From Chara braunii (taxonomy: Eukaryota; Streptophyta; Charophyceae; Charales; Characeae): a DNA stretch of 22,851 nucleotides. The stretch is taken from the NCBI GenBank assembly GCA_003427395.1, contig BFEA01000134.1:748712-771562 (forward strand), read 5' to 3'. The notes under the pieces were generated by a model. The model saw nothing but the letters and a program-made list of their open reading frames with translations. It made no database searches and was not told where the DNA came from. Positions 1 to 8,740 of the stretch are shown here, piece by piece (the stretch's first letter is position 1; the number at the start of each line of letters is the position of its first letter). Both the position numbers and the translations under genes were made by a program.

Positions 1-60
<60 letters not shown>
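1..60. repeat. (GA)n microsatellite
   Basis: An almost pure GA dinucleotide run at the left window edge. It directly abuts the GC-rich satellite and is the reverse complement of the (TC)n run that closes the satellite at about 1021-1118. Confidence 0.97.
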
Positions 61-61
<1 letters not shown>

Positions 62-1020
62 GAGGGGGGACGGACCCCCTCGCTCCCCCGCAGCATCAAT
101 GGGATCCGGTGGGAACATCGGACCCCCTTCGTGCTACGGGGCACGAAGGGCGTCCGTCTGGCCCACTCGCTCCCCCGCAGCACGAAAGGGGTCCGGTGTT
201 CTCGGAACGCCGGACCCCATTGATGTTGCGGGGGATGAAAGGGGTCTGTCTCCCCCACTCGCTCCCCCACAACACGAAGGGGGTCTGGCGTTCCCGGAAC
301 GCCGGACCCCCTTCATGCTGCGGAGGATGAAGGGAGTCTGTATCGCCCATCGCTACCCCCCCGGACCCCCCTTCGTGCTGCGGGGGGTTGAATGGGGTCC
401 GTCTCACCCCCATGCTCCCCCGCAACACCAACGGGATCTGGCGTTCCCGGAACGCCGGACCACCTTCGTGCTGCGGGGGATGAAAGGGGTCCGTCTCGAC
501 CACTCGCTCCGTGCAGCACGAAGAGGGTCCGGCGTTCCCGAACGCCGGACCCCTTCATGCTGCGGAGGATGAAGGGGGTCCGTCTCGCCCCTCACTATCC
601 CCCCGGACCCCCTTCGTGCTGCGGGGGGTTGAATGGGGTCCGTCTCACCCCCTCGCTCCCCCGCAACACCAATGGGATCCGACGTTCCCGAAACGCCGGA
701 CCCCCCTCGTGCTACGGGGGATGAAAGGGGTCCGTCTCCCCCACTCGCTCCCCGCAGCGTGAAGAGGGTCCGGTGTTCCTGGAACGCCGGACCCCCTTCG
801 TGCTGCGAAGGATGAAGGGGGTCCGTCTCGCCCCTCGCTACCCCCCCCGGACCCACTTGGTGCTGCGGGGGTGGAATGGGATCCGTCTCACCCCCTCGCT
901 CCCTCGCAACACCAAGGGGATCCGGCGTTCCCCTTCGTGCTGTGGGGGATGAAAGGGGTCCGTCTCGCCCTCTCGGACCCCCTTCGGTGCTCCGGGATAG
1001 GAAGGGGTTCCACCTGCCCC
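61..1020. repeat. GC-rich satellite with 242-bp higher-order period
   Basis: Degenerate tandem repeats built on a core reading TTCRTGCTGCGGRGG. The core recurs at 312, 372, 465, 554 and 797. Spacings from 312 are 60, 93 and 89 bp, giving a 242-bp composite unit that repeats at 554 and 797 (242 and 243 bp). Each composite contains the core and also its reverse complement (CCCCGCAGCACGAAGGGG type), so the array is full of internal inverted repeats. The clearest is a 13-bp perfect stem with a 2-nt loop at 525-552. Long open frames occur on both strands here, but they are products of the repeat and its high GC content, so I call no gene. Confidence 0.9.
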
Positions 1021-1038
1021 TCTCTGTCTCTCTCTCTC

Positions 1039-1118
<80 letters not shown>
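1021..1118. repeat. (TC)n microsatellite
   Basis: A TC/CT run with a few TG interruptions at its left end, closing the satellite block. It is complementary to the GA run at 1-60, so the block is bounded by inverted simple repeats. Confidence 0.97.
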
Positions 1119-1121
<3 letters not shown>

Positions 1122-1254
1122 CGCTCATTGGCACGTTCCGACGTTCTGGATCCACAGGTCCCTCAACATCGGCCCAGTGGCCCGGAGTTCCTGAGGTGGG
1201 TGGTGAAGGGGGGACCGGCATCCCTTTTCATGTGTCTTTCTGTTCTCGATTTTT

Positions 1255-1967
1255 TTGTTATGTTATGTTCTCTCACAGGTCGTTCCCATCTGTGTTGGCG
1301 ACTCAATGGCGAGCGGGATGGACAGTAGTTACTACAGTTTGCTTCCATCTGTGCAGTCTTTCCACACGCCCGTGCCCGATGCTCGTGAGAACTCCTGCGA
1401 GAGCTGGTCTCCAGACATTGTCGTCACAACGTCGAAACATGGGCATTATGCACACCGTGTGGATGGTATGTCTGGACGCCTCCCGCGAGACCGGGCTGTG
1501 CCATCTTCCAATGTCAACATCGTGTGGCGTCTTCGTCTTGACGACATCATCAACGACATCGACGTCTTGCCTTCTGATGCTGGCACAGGACAGGCGTGTG
1601 GGTCTCCTGATCCTTCACTTCGGTTGAATTCGCCACCGGCGACTCGCACTGATGATCATTATGTCACAATGGACATGCTTTCGTCACCGTCGCGCTAAGG
1701 CAGTGAAGGGGGGGGGGGGTCGTGCTGCTCGTTCGTCGGACGTCGACTTGCCAGTCGGAGAAGACACTGCGATATCTGCGTTGTCCATGTTGTGCGGTGA
1801 AAAAGGAAAGAGAAAATACATATACAGAAACAGAAAAAGAAATGCTTCGGTATCCACCTCCTTTTTCGAACGTAGATGTAGCTTCGACGAGTGACAGACC
1901 GTCCTCCGCAAAACGTGTTGCAAGACGTTCCAATGTCTTTCTAAACTTAGATTGTGGGACGTTATGA
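1255..1967 (+). other. possible 5' exons or degraded N-terminus of the DUF7869-like gene
   Basis: A pyrimidine-rich stretch ending in CTCACAG at about 1279 looks like a splice acceptor, and CTGAG/GTGGGT near 1193 looks like a donor. After the acceptor an open frame (1255-1698) encodes a Ser/Asp-rich, low-complexity product with no motif I know. A run of ten G at 1708-1717 follows, then two further overlapping frames (1652-1894 and 1722-1967) without recognisable domains, up to the start of the clear DUF7869-like frame. The three frames could be one N-terminal region broken by frameshifts, separate exons, or chance. The G run is a likely place for an indel. No similarity supports any of them. 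Confidence 0.3.
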
Positions 1968-4150
1968 AATGTAGACGTGACTACCGTGTTCTCCGAGGGC
2001 AGGAAAGAAGGAAGTGGTGGATGGCGAAACTACAGAACTTTATTTCGTTGGTTGACCGTAAGCCCACAGTCAAACCCATAGTGCAGTTGCACCCTGTGTG
2101 CGTCACTGCATGGTGTCTCATACTGGGCGTTGGCAGAAGTACATACAAAAGATACATCGATGACATCAATGACGGAACCGTCGTCACTGGTCACGGCCAT
2201 GACGGTCGTCCGCGAACAACGACCACCTACGCCATTACATGGTCGGCGTTCGAGGACATCATCTTGGACGAGTCTTATCCGATGCCAGATCAGACTGAGA
2301 CAGGCCCAAACTTCGATATTAGAAACCGCATTCGGCTCCAGTCGGTGTATGCCACTAAGAAAGACGTCTTCGTCAGTATTCGTAGACGCCTCTCTAAGCT
2401 TGGTGTCTGCTGCGCATCGTACCAGGTGTTCTGCAAGATGTGGAGGGACTTTTTCTGGCACGTTCGCCTGACAAGGGTGACCGACCACGCGAGATGCAAT
2501 GAGTGTATAAAGAATAACATCCTTATAGAGGGTGCTCTGCCCGAGCCGAAAAGGGCGCTTGTCGCAAAACAGAAAAGTCATCTTGCGCTGCAGTCTGCGC
2601 ACCGGAAACAGTACAGCGTGTGGTCCGCTGATTCGGAGCTCAGGCCGAACGAGAGCCTGTGTATCATTATCGATGGAATGGATCAGGCGAAAACAGCGAT
2701 ACCTCACGCATCGAGAAGACGTTTGTCAAAAGAAATGTCGAATAACACGACGATGAAAACTAATCTTACTGGGATAATCGCGCACGGTAGGACGCCATCG
2801 CTCATTGTCCACACGTGGTTCCCGTATCTCTCGCATGACTCAAACGCGGTGGTCACCTCGATCGCCAAAGTGTTGAGAGATGTCCAGGCACGCGAGGGGG
2901 CGCTCCCGCCGAAGTTGCAGGTGCAGGCTGACAACTGTGGGGGACAAAACAAAAACAAGTACGTGTTCGCGTTCATGGCAATACTTGTGAAATTTCGTAT
3001 ATTCGAGGTCGTCGAAATGGGGTTCATAATAGTGGGGCACACACACACTGACATAGATGCGAAGTTCAGCTTGTTTGCAAAAAAATTGAGTGGTTGCGAT
3101 GCGTATACCATGGACGAGCTCTTGGATGTCCTCAAAGCGTCATGCGAAGAGGAAGTCGATTACACGCTGCTAACTGAGATTGCTGACTGGAAAACCGCCA
3201 TAGATCCGTACATCGATCACAAAATCAAGGGTCACGCCACGCCGCACCTCTTTCGATTTTACATGGATGGGGACAACCCCGCCATGATATACAAGGAGTT
3301 CTTCACTGACAAAAAGTGGGAGCCAGACATTGGCCCTGTGTATTGGTTTGTAAGGGACGCACACAATGGGTGGGCAGGGCCTCAATGGGGTTTCCAGCCT
3401 TGCCGTGAGTCGCCTAACCCGCTGGCAGGCGATTTCGTTAACGAAATGGTGGGGGTGGGTGTCCTTCATAAATCGTGGGAAAATTCGCAAAACCAATGGG
3501 AGACACAAGACGAACACACAAGAACGATGAAACGTAGACGCTTGAGCTACTGGACCGACCATCTCGAAAAGTTTGAAAACATCTCGCAAGAGGAGAGCGG
3601 CACGGTGCCCCTTGAAAATGCCTTTTGGCCTGCCCCCATGCCTGGAAAACAAGACCTCCCATCCATCGCGCCGCATGTTGTCGACTCGCCACAGAGGAAA
3701 CCTTGATTCGTCGGTTACAAGAGAGACGCTCCGAAACCGGAGTTCAAACCGCACGAGCCTGTCGGGATCAACAACTTCGTCGTGTTTCGCGCACCGGACG
3801 ACTATGTAGCCAAGGGGAGCATGTTCTGGATTTGACGCATTCTGGAGCGGGACAATAACCGCATCCACGTCAAGTACTGGACTCCTTGCGGAAGGGAGCG
3901 AGACTTGAAAAAGTTATATGCGGGTGCATGAGTAAAGTCATGAAAAGTCGAAACTGAGACAAATGACGGGTGGCAAGACCTCGACGCTGTTGTGTGGGCA
4001 TGGTCCAGCACTAAACATTCTGAGACGGGTATGCGGATCCCTAGACGAGAGACTCTCAACGCACAGTTGTCGCTGGCTGCTTCTGACAAGATGCCTGCAT
4101 CAACACAAGATATGGGATGTGCTTCTGACACATCTAGCCTACAGGCGTAA
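1952..4150 (+). pseudogene. DUF7869-like protein gene, frame interrupted by four TGA codons
   Basis: The uninterrupted part is 584 codons (1952-3706). The product resembles the large DUF7869 proteins of plants and algae. It has a basic, Trp-rich N-terminus, then a segment of the VC..AW..I.GV..ST type, a CxxC pair (Cys182, Cys185), IDGMDQ (Asp241, Asp244), QADNCGGQNKN (Asp327), and GHTHTDID (His363, His365, Asp367, Asp369). Spaced acidic residues in such motifs recall RNase H-fold DDE enzymes, but that is inference; the family function is unknown to me. The frame does not end at the first stop. The same phase stays open to TAA at 4148-4150, crossing only TGA codons at 3704, 3833, 3929 and 3941. 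The read-through part is protein-like (FVVFRAPDDYVAKGSMFW, then a KYWTPCG motif) and looks like a normal C-terminal domain. I therefore read it as a decayed gene. The true 5' end is uncertain; the ATG at 1952 is only the first in this frame. Confidence 0.75.
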
Positions 4151-4515
4151 CGTTTAACAGACATAATGGAGATTATCTTTTCAACACGAACAGACTAGAG
4201 CACATCGCTAAATGTTCCATTGGATTCCGTTTTCCTCGTTCATTCATTGTTTTTAGAATGTTTTCATCGTCGGACCAGAAGCGCAACGAGACGCTCTCTT
4301 TGCACAGTTGTCGTTGGCCGTCCCTGATAAGATGCCCGCGTCAACGGCCGATATGAGATCTGATTCAGACACATCTGTGTAGACGTGACGAGGGAAGGAG
4401 TATGAGTGACGATCATATGTTCAATACGAACAACACAAAGCACATTGCTGATTGTTCGATTTAATTGCATTTTTCTCTTTTTTTTGTTGTGTTTAGAATG
4501 TCTGCATCGTCGGAG
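4030..4515 (+). repeat. tandem duplication (about 237 bp) of the 3' coding tail plus intron-like spacer
   Basis: The last roughly 120 bases of the read-through frame (ending 4150) recur at about 4271-4380, each followed by about 100 bases of AT-rich sequence. That spacer ends in a T-rich acceptor-like tract (…TTTAGAATGT) and a CATCGTCGGA motif, at 4258 and again at 4498. Motifs of the CGGA…AAG.C.AACGAG type fall at about 4034, 4271 and 4510, giving a period near 237. Both copies encode a tail of the type LA..DKMPAST.DM…SDTS. The second is frameshifted at its left end by a 2-nt length difference near 4293-4300. Confidence 0.7.
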
Positions 4516-5096
4516 TGGAAGCCTAATGAGAAATGGGGGACGTCGGTGAGATGGGAGGACCTTATGTCATGGAAAAAAAGAACGCAAATGAGGGTTGTCG
4601 GTGTGCGGGCAATCGACTGGACGGTTTTTTAGCCCTCGATTGAGTTGTGGTACGACGAGGAACGCCTACAAGTTTTCAACCTCGCAAAGGCAGCGGGGAG
4701 TGATGCAAACAACGCAAGGCAAGGCAGTGGCAAGTGGACCAAAGCGTTTTACGGGTTGGGGATAGTTCACATGTGGGGGGAGGGTGGGCGTGAGGCATCA
4801 GTGGCATGCGTGGTGTTTTATTCTAATAGTGACCTGACACGATGCGCGACACGGATTGAACGAAATAATGTATCATCGATGGAGCAAGAGACCACCATGC
4901 AAAGGGCAACGTTGAAGTATATCGACATATATGCAACGAAATCAGAGATGCAATGTTGCGCTTCATCAACGAAAGGTCGAGGATCGTCATTCACGGGGCG
5001 ACGACTTTAATGACATGCCACAACGAAGAGGGGAAAAAACAGAAACTGAAAAAAACTAACACAATAACGAAGTTTAATATTGTCGATCATATTTAA
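4498..5096 (+). pseudogene. unknown small-protein family, copy 1 (one TAG and one frameshift)
   Basis: The frame opens with ATG at 4498, just after a T-rich acceptor-like tract, and reads MSASSEWKPNEKWGTSVRW. TAG interrupts it at 4630-4632. It continues in the same phase through AFYGLGIVHMW and ASVACVVFY…CATR to a frameshift near 4930-4941, after which the matching phase (IRDAMLRFINERSRIVIHG) runs to TAA at 5094-5096. I recognise no known domain. It was identified as a former gene by its ungapped match to the downstream copy (5268-5834), which also fixes the frameshift and the stop as damage. Length would be about 200 residues with no membrane segment or obvious catalytic motif. It lies directly downstream of the DUF7869-like gene on the same strand. 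Alternatively both copies could be late exons of one larger gene. Confidence 0.6.
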
Positions 5097-5267
5097 CGGC
5101 GTGAAAGTGGCAAACGGAACAACTTGCAGTCCGTCTTGCGTCGGTGTCCGCTTTGACTGCTGTTCCGCAATGACTTGTGAACTCACGGTCACAGTTCCGT
5201 ACTTCGTCTGTGTTTGTTATGCCTATGTTTTTGTTTTTTTTCCGTTTTTTATTTTTGTCCATGCAGT

Positions 5268-5834
5268 ATAGACCCTGAATGGATACAGAGGCAGATAAGA
5301 CAAGATTGGTGGGGAACGCCAATCAAATAGGGGGAACTGATATCAGACCGGTTGAGGAGACAACGTAACGCCGTCGGACTTGTCACGTGGGATTTTGCAT
5401 ATTATGAACCGTCACTGCATTTGTATCCTCTAAGCGCAAGAAAAAAGATTTACAACCTCGTGGGGTTGTGCGACCGTCAGAATAATAATAATTATAAGAA
5501 CGACGGGAACGCAAGATACAAGGAGGTCTTCTACGGTTACGGCCTTGTGGCTGCCCTGGTGACAGAGAAATGTAGCGCCACCATCGCATGTGTTGCTGTA
5601 CAATATTACGAAGGGCGTACAATATGTGCAACGAAGACATGGAGACAAAAGATCCCGCGGAGTGATGCAGGAGACTCGATGGTGCGAGCGTACAAGCAGC
5701 ATGTTAAACAATATTTTATTCACGCACAGGATGCAATGTTGGAACTCGTTGCTCGGAGGACTGCCATCACTGCTTCTATCTCAACAGTCATAGTAGAGAA
5801 CGAAAAAACAACGGGGGTCAACCGCAAATTTTAA
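5268..5834 (+). pseudogene. unknown small-protein family, copy 2 (one TAG)
   Basis: The region follows a long T-rich tract ending in ATGCAG at 5261-5266, a good splice-acceptor candidate. From 5268 the frame reads IDPEWIQRQIRQDWWGTPIK, then TAG at 5328-5330, then stays open to TAA at 5832-5834 (161 codons from 5352 on). Conserved with copy 1: WGT(S/P)(V/I)(R/K), EDL/GELxS, VG….D, PS(I/L).L, FYG.G(I/L)V, A(S/T)(V/I)ACV, CAT(R/K), DAML. The TAG sits where copy 1 has Trp (TGG), and copy 1's own TAG sits where this copy has Glu. Basic and Asn-rich in the middle (Arg-Gln-Asn repeats). No function can be assigned. Confidence 0.6.
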
Positions 5835-6184
5835 AAAATCAAGTTAACCACTAACTTCAACATTACAAAGAGTGTACTCCGACGAGCCAACGGTCTGAGC
5901 AACGACCTTATTCACTTGTGTCGCTGTAGCACTTCCAGACGTTTTGTTCTAAAAAAGTTTTAGCTTAGCACATGTAGACGGAGATGGCAATAGAGTAGAT
6001 TCTGCGCTCGTACGAGTGTTCATATCGTTTTACCTGTCGTCATGTGCCGGATTTTAGTTTTTTGAAAATGATGTCGAAGCGAATTTCCACATTTTGTACG
6101 ATCATGTACGACTACGCATATTCGTAGTGTAGAGGAGTATATGAAGTCTAGGGCAACAACTTTCATAGACATTGTCCTAGTCAA
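5835..6184. other. spacer without recognisable gene
   Basis: AT-rich sequence downstream of the second small-protein copy. It contains short inverted repeats at about 6093-6127 (CTACG…CGTAG and GTACGATCATGTAC) but no open frame of note and no clear poly(A) signal. It could be 3' untranslated sequence of the cluster. Confidence 0.4.

Positions 6185-6233
<49 letters not shown>
6185..6233. repeat. (GA)n microsatellite
   Basis: GA dinucleotide run with one AAAG interruption. It marks the change from the decayed gene cluster to AT-rich intergenic DNA. Confidence 0.95.
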
Positions 6234-6236
<3 letters not shown>

Positions 6237-6846
6237 GGAGTCTCTCTATGTACATATATTTCCGCGCACATGTATCATATGTCGCATGAGCCAAACTCCA
6301 CATCAATGTTTCTTTGTATTTGTATAAAGAAGTCATTTTTCTTTTAAATGGATTTCGAAAAGATTCACATAACGTTGTTCGTAATTATATGGTGACACGA
6401 AATGTCTCACACTTTTTTAGATGTCCATGGAGTTTTTTGTCATTGACTGAACATGCCATAAGTGTTTTTTAGTATAATATTCAATATGTTTATCTTGTCT
6501 TAATGCATTTGTCAATAAAAAACGAAAAATAACTGATATTATTTTGCGAAACATAGTAAATGTTAATTGATATGATAGAAAAGTACAATAAAACCCATCA
6601 TGAAGACCCGTATAGCTTCACATAATGCCTTCGAAATTGTAACACCCCCCAAAATGTGTGAGAAAGCAATGTAAAACTTGTGGTCACCATGAGCACAAAC
6701 TATAAACAAATGTGGGATACCTACCCAAAATGGTGTACTCAAAACGTAAAAAATCACCAAAATCAGCATGAAAATGATAATTTCAATTTCGTTCAAAAAA
6801 TATTAAATGTCCGTTTTGACGAAATCGCTGTTTTCGAGACTTACCT

Positions 6847-6848
<2 letters not shown>
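6234..6848. other. AT-rich intergenic DNA
   Basis: No coding frame, RNA gene or terminal repeat could be supported in this stretch. It is AT-rich with short homopolymers. Confidence 0.6.
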
Positions 6849-6905
<57 letters not shown>

Positions 6906-6966
6906 GATGCACGTGAGGAGCGCACGTGCGGAGATGGTGAGAGAGAGAGAGAGAGAGAGGAGAGAG
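6849..6966. repeat. inverted (CT)n / (GA)n pair around CACGTG motifs
   Basis: A CT run (about 6849-6903) is followed, after 34 bases, by a GA run (about 6938-6966). The arms are complementary. The spacer carries GCACGTG and the palindrome GCACGTGC. CACGTG is the plant G-box core, but any regulatory role here is speculative. Confidence 0.9.
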
Positions 6967-7055
6967 GACACACACGAGAAGCAACAGCTGAGTGAAGGTC
7001 CAGTCCGCCCATGAATGAACGAACAACTGAATGAATGAATGAATCTCCCACCCTG

Positions 7056-7148
7056 GGCCTAGGCCGAAGTGATATACCGGCCTACGTCCAGGTACGAAAC
7101 AACCTGGTACCGGACCAGGGTCAGGCTGACAGCCTGAAACTGGTCCGG
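7056..7148. repeat. cluster of perfect short palindromes and a 39-nt compound hairpin
   Basis: GGCCTAGGCC at 7056-7065 is a perfect palindrome. CCAGGT (7088-7093) pairs with ACCTGG (7102-7107). CCGGACCAG (7110-7118) pairs with CTGGTCCGG (7140-7148), enclosing TCAGGCT-GAC-AGCCTGA (7121-7137). This lies at the left edge of the recognisable retroelement region and may belong to its LTR or to the flanking DNA. Confidence 0.75.
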
Positions 7149-7365
7149 CCTCACTGTCGGGTCGTAGGGGTACCGTTACACGATCCTCGGACTTGTGAAT
7201 GGATCAAGCGATACATCAAACACGCTATCCGCTGAAATAGTGGAAACCCAAAAGGAACGGCAAAAGAAACAATTCTAGATGCGAAGCAAGCTCCGTGCAG
7301 GAAAGAGATGCAATGCAGGCTAAGCCTCAAGCCTAATCTATACACAATGTCTGGTACGAGTCGAC

Positions 7366-7409
<44 letters not shown>

Positions 7410-8297
7410 ACATGTGTCGGCCAACAAAGAGAAATGTCTGACCTATGTCGGCCAGGAAAGAGGAAAATGTCTCCTAAGCCAATGTGGCTGTCAGTGAGTA
7501 TAAGTCAACACATGAGCCCTAAAGGCTAAAGAGTAACTAGATCAATATCCACACTGAAAAGAATGTTGCACAGTCTCACGTGCCCTGTACAAGTACATAA
7601 TAGCCGAATAGAAGGGAGGGAGCTCAGTCGCATGGGAAAGGTAGGGATGGATGGAAGGGCGGCAAGTACAGCTCTCGGAGTAAACTCCAAGGGGGTACGC
7701 ACACAACCATATGGAACATCATCAGGCTCAGAGGGAGAATAACAGCACGATACCAAGCTCAATGGAAACCATCAAATGGGTACCGCCTGCTGAAAGGAAA
7801 AGGGGCACTCACACAGGGGAGCACACAAGCGACCCTAGAAGGATAGGGGGGGCCATGCCGGCATAGACATATGGCCAAGGGCTGCGAGTAAAGAAAAGCG
7901 TACAGTCCGGAGGAGAGCGCGCAACATAGGGTAAGGCAGAAGGGCGACAGAGGAACACACCCACATGGTCAAGGAAAACAGGGGTCAACATGCGACTGGA
8001 GGGTAAACTCGAGGATGATCAATAGATGGGAATGGTGGAAACTCTGTGGCCGAAAAAGTGAAGTAGTCCAACTGATGAGTCTCCAGACTGAAGTCGAGTC
8101 GAAGTAGCCAAGATGAAGTAGGAGTAGCGCAGAAACCGAGTAGAAGCCCGGAACACTGCGACAGGTCCTCTGGTACTAAAGAGAAGCACTGAGGTCGAAA
8201 GTCGAACGTAGAAGCCGAATGTAGAAGTCGAAACCAGGAGTTGATGCATAGGTGTCCAATAACGGTAAAAGATAGGGAGCGTATAGGGGGGTATAGA
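7149..8297 (-). other. 3' untranslated / possible LTR region of the Ty3/gypsy element, with poly(A) at 7367-7407
   Basis: This lies downstream (on the - strand) of the last pol codons. No long conserved frame is present; the open frames at 7985-8551 on the - strand are shadows. An A run of 41 bases at 7367-7407 is followed by a short imperfect duplication around ATGTCGGCCA (7412-7460). A 3' LTR would be expected here, but with no 5' LTR in the window to compare I cannot place its borders. Confidence 0.35.
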
Positions 8298-8740
8298 TCA
8301 GTCACGGTAGCGAGAAGGAAGTCGATGGGTACTCTGAGGTCGAGAGGAATCAACTGCAACAACAGGCGGAACCACATCCACAGGGGAAGGGGGACTTGAG
8401 GCAGGTGCCGGTGGAGCTGGAGGACCCATCGATGGAGGAGGGGGTATGTTAGTGGTCGCTGAAGTAGATGGGTCAGTAGAAGGACGAGAAGTAGGAGGGT
8501 AGGATGATGAAGGGAAAGGATGAGCACGATCGTAAGCACGCACAAAGTCATGGCATGCTTCAGGTGTTTGAGAGGCTACCAAGTAGACTCCTTGTCAGGG
8601 TAACCCTTCCATCGAACAAGATACTCGAGGCGGGGAGGGTCACCATCAGTCATACGCCGAGACGCAATATCAGACACGACAAACTCCTCATGACCCTCAA
8701 TGATGATGGGAGAGGGGTGAGGGTAAGGTCGGTCGTGGAA
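8298..8740 (-). pseudogene. integrase C-terminal chromodomain and Pro-rich tail
   Basis: Reading the - strand after the stop that ends the integrase frame at 8741, the sequence gives IIEGHEEFVVSDIASRRM and LEYLVRWKGYPDKESTW. This is a textbook chromodomain with its aromatic residues and the LVRWKGY signature (about 8590-8705). A TAG follows STW where Glu is usual, and a 1-nt shift then leads into HDFVRAYDRAHP and a Pro/Ser-rich tail ending at 8298. Chromodomains of this type steer integration toward marked heterochromatin; that is family knowledge, not shown here. Confidence 0.85.

Noticed and set aside
61-1020. CRISPR-like array
   Set aside because: Units vary in length (60, 93, 89 bp), there are no unique spacers between constant repeats, and the context is eukaryotic.
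61-1328. Long open frames on both strands, including Ser/Leu and Arg/Glu repeat proteins
   Set aside because: They are translations of the GC-rich satellite and the TC/GA runs; every frame is open for the same reason and none has a domain.
2030-2707. 225-codon frame opposite the DUF7869-like gene
   Set aside because: Antisense shadow of a well-supported coding frame, with no domain.
3704-3943. UGA read as an amino acid (recoding or variant code)
   Set aside because: The Harbinger-type frame and others in the window also end at TGA, the retroelement and LINE carry TAG/TAA as well as TGA, and no structured recoding element is visible. C-to-T decay explains the pattern more simply.
7149-8297. 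Complete 3' LTR of the chromovirus
   Set aside because: No second LTR in the window and no clear polypurine tract or TG…CA border, so I cannot define it.
7985-8551. 188-codon frame on the - strand
   Set aside because: Leu/Pro-rich shadow of the Pro-rich chromodomain tail in another phase, with no motif.
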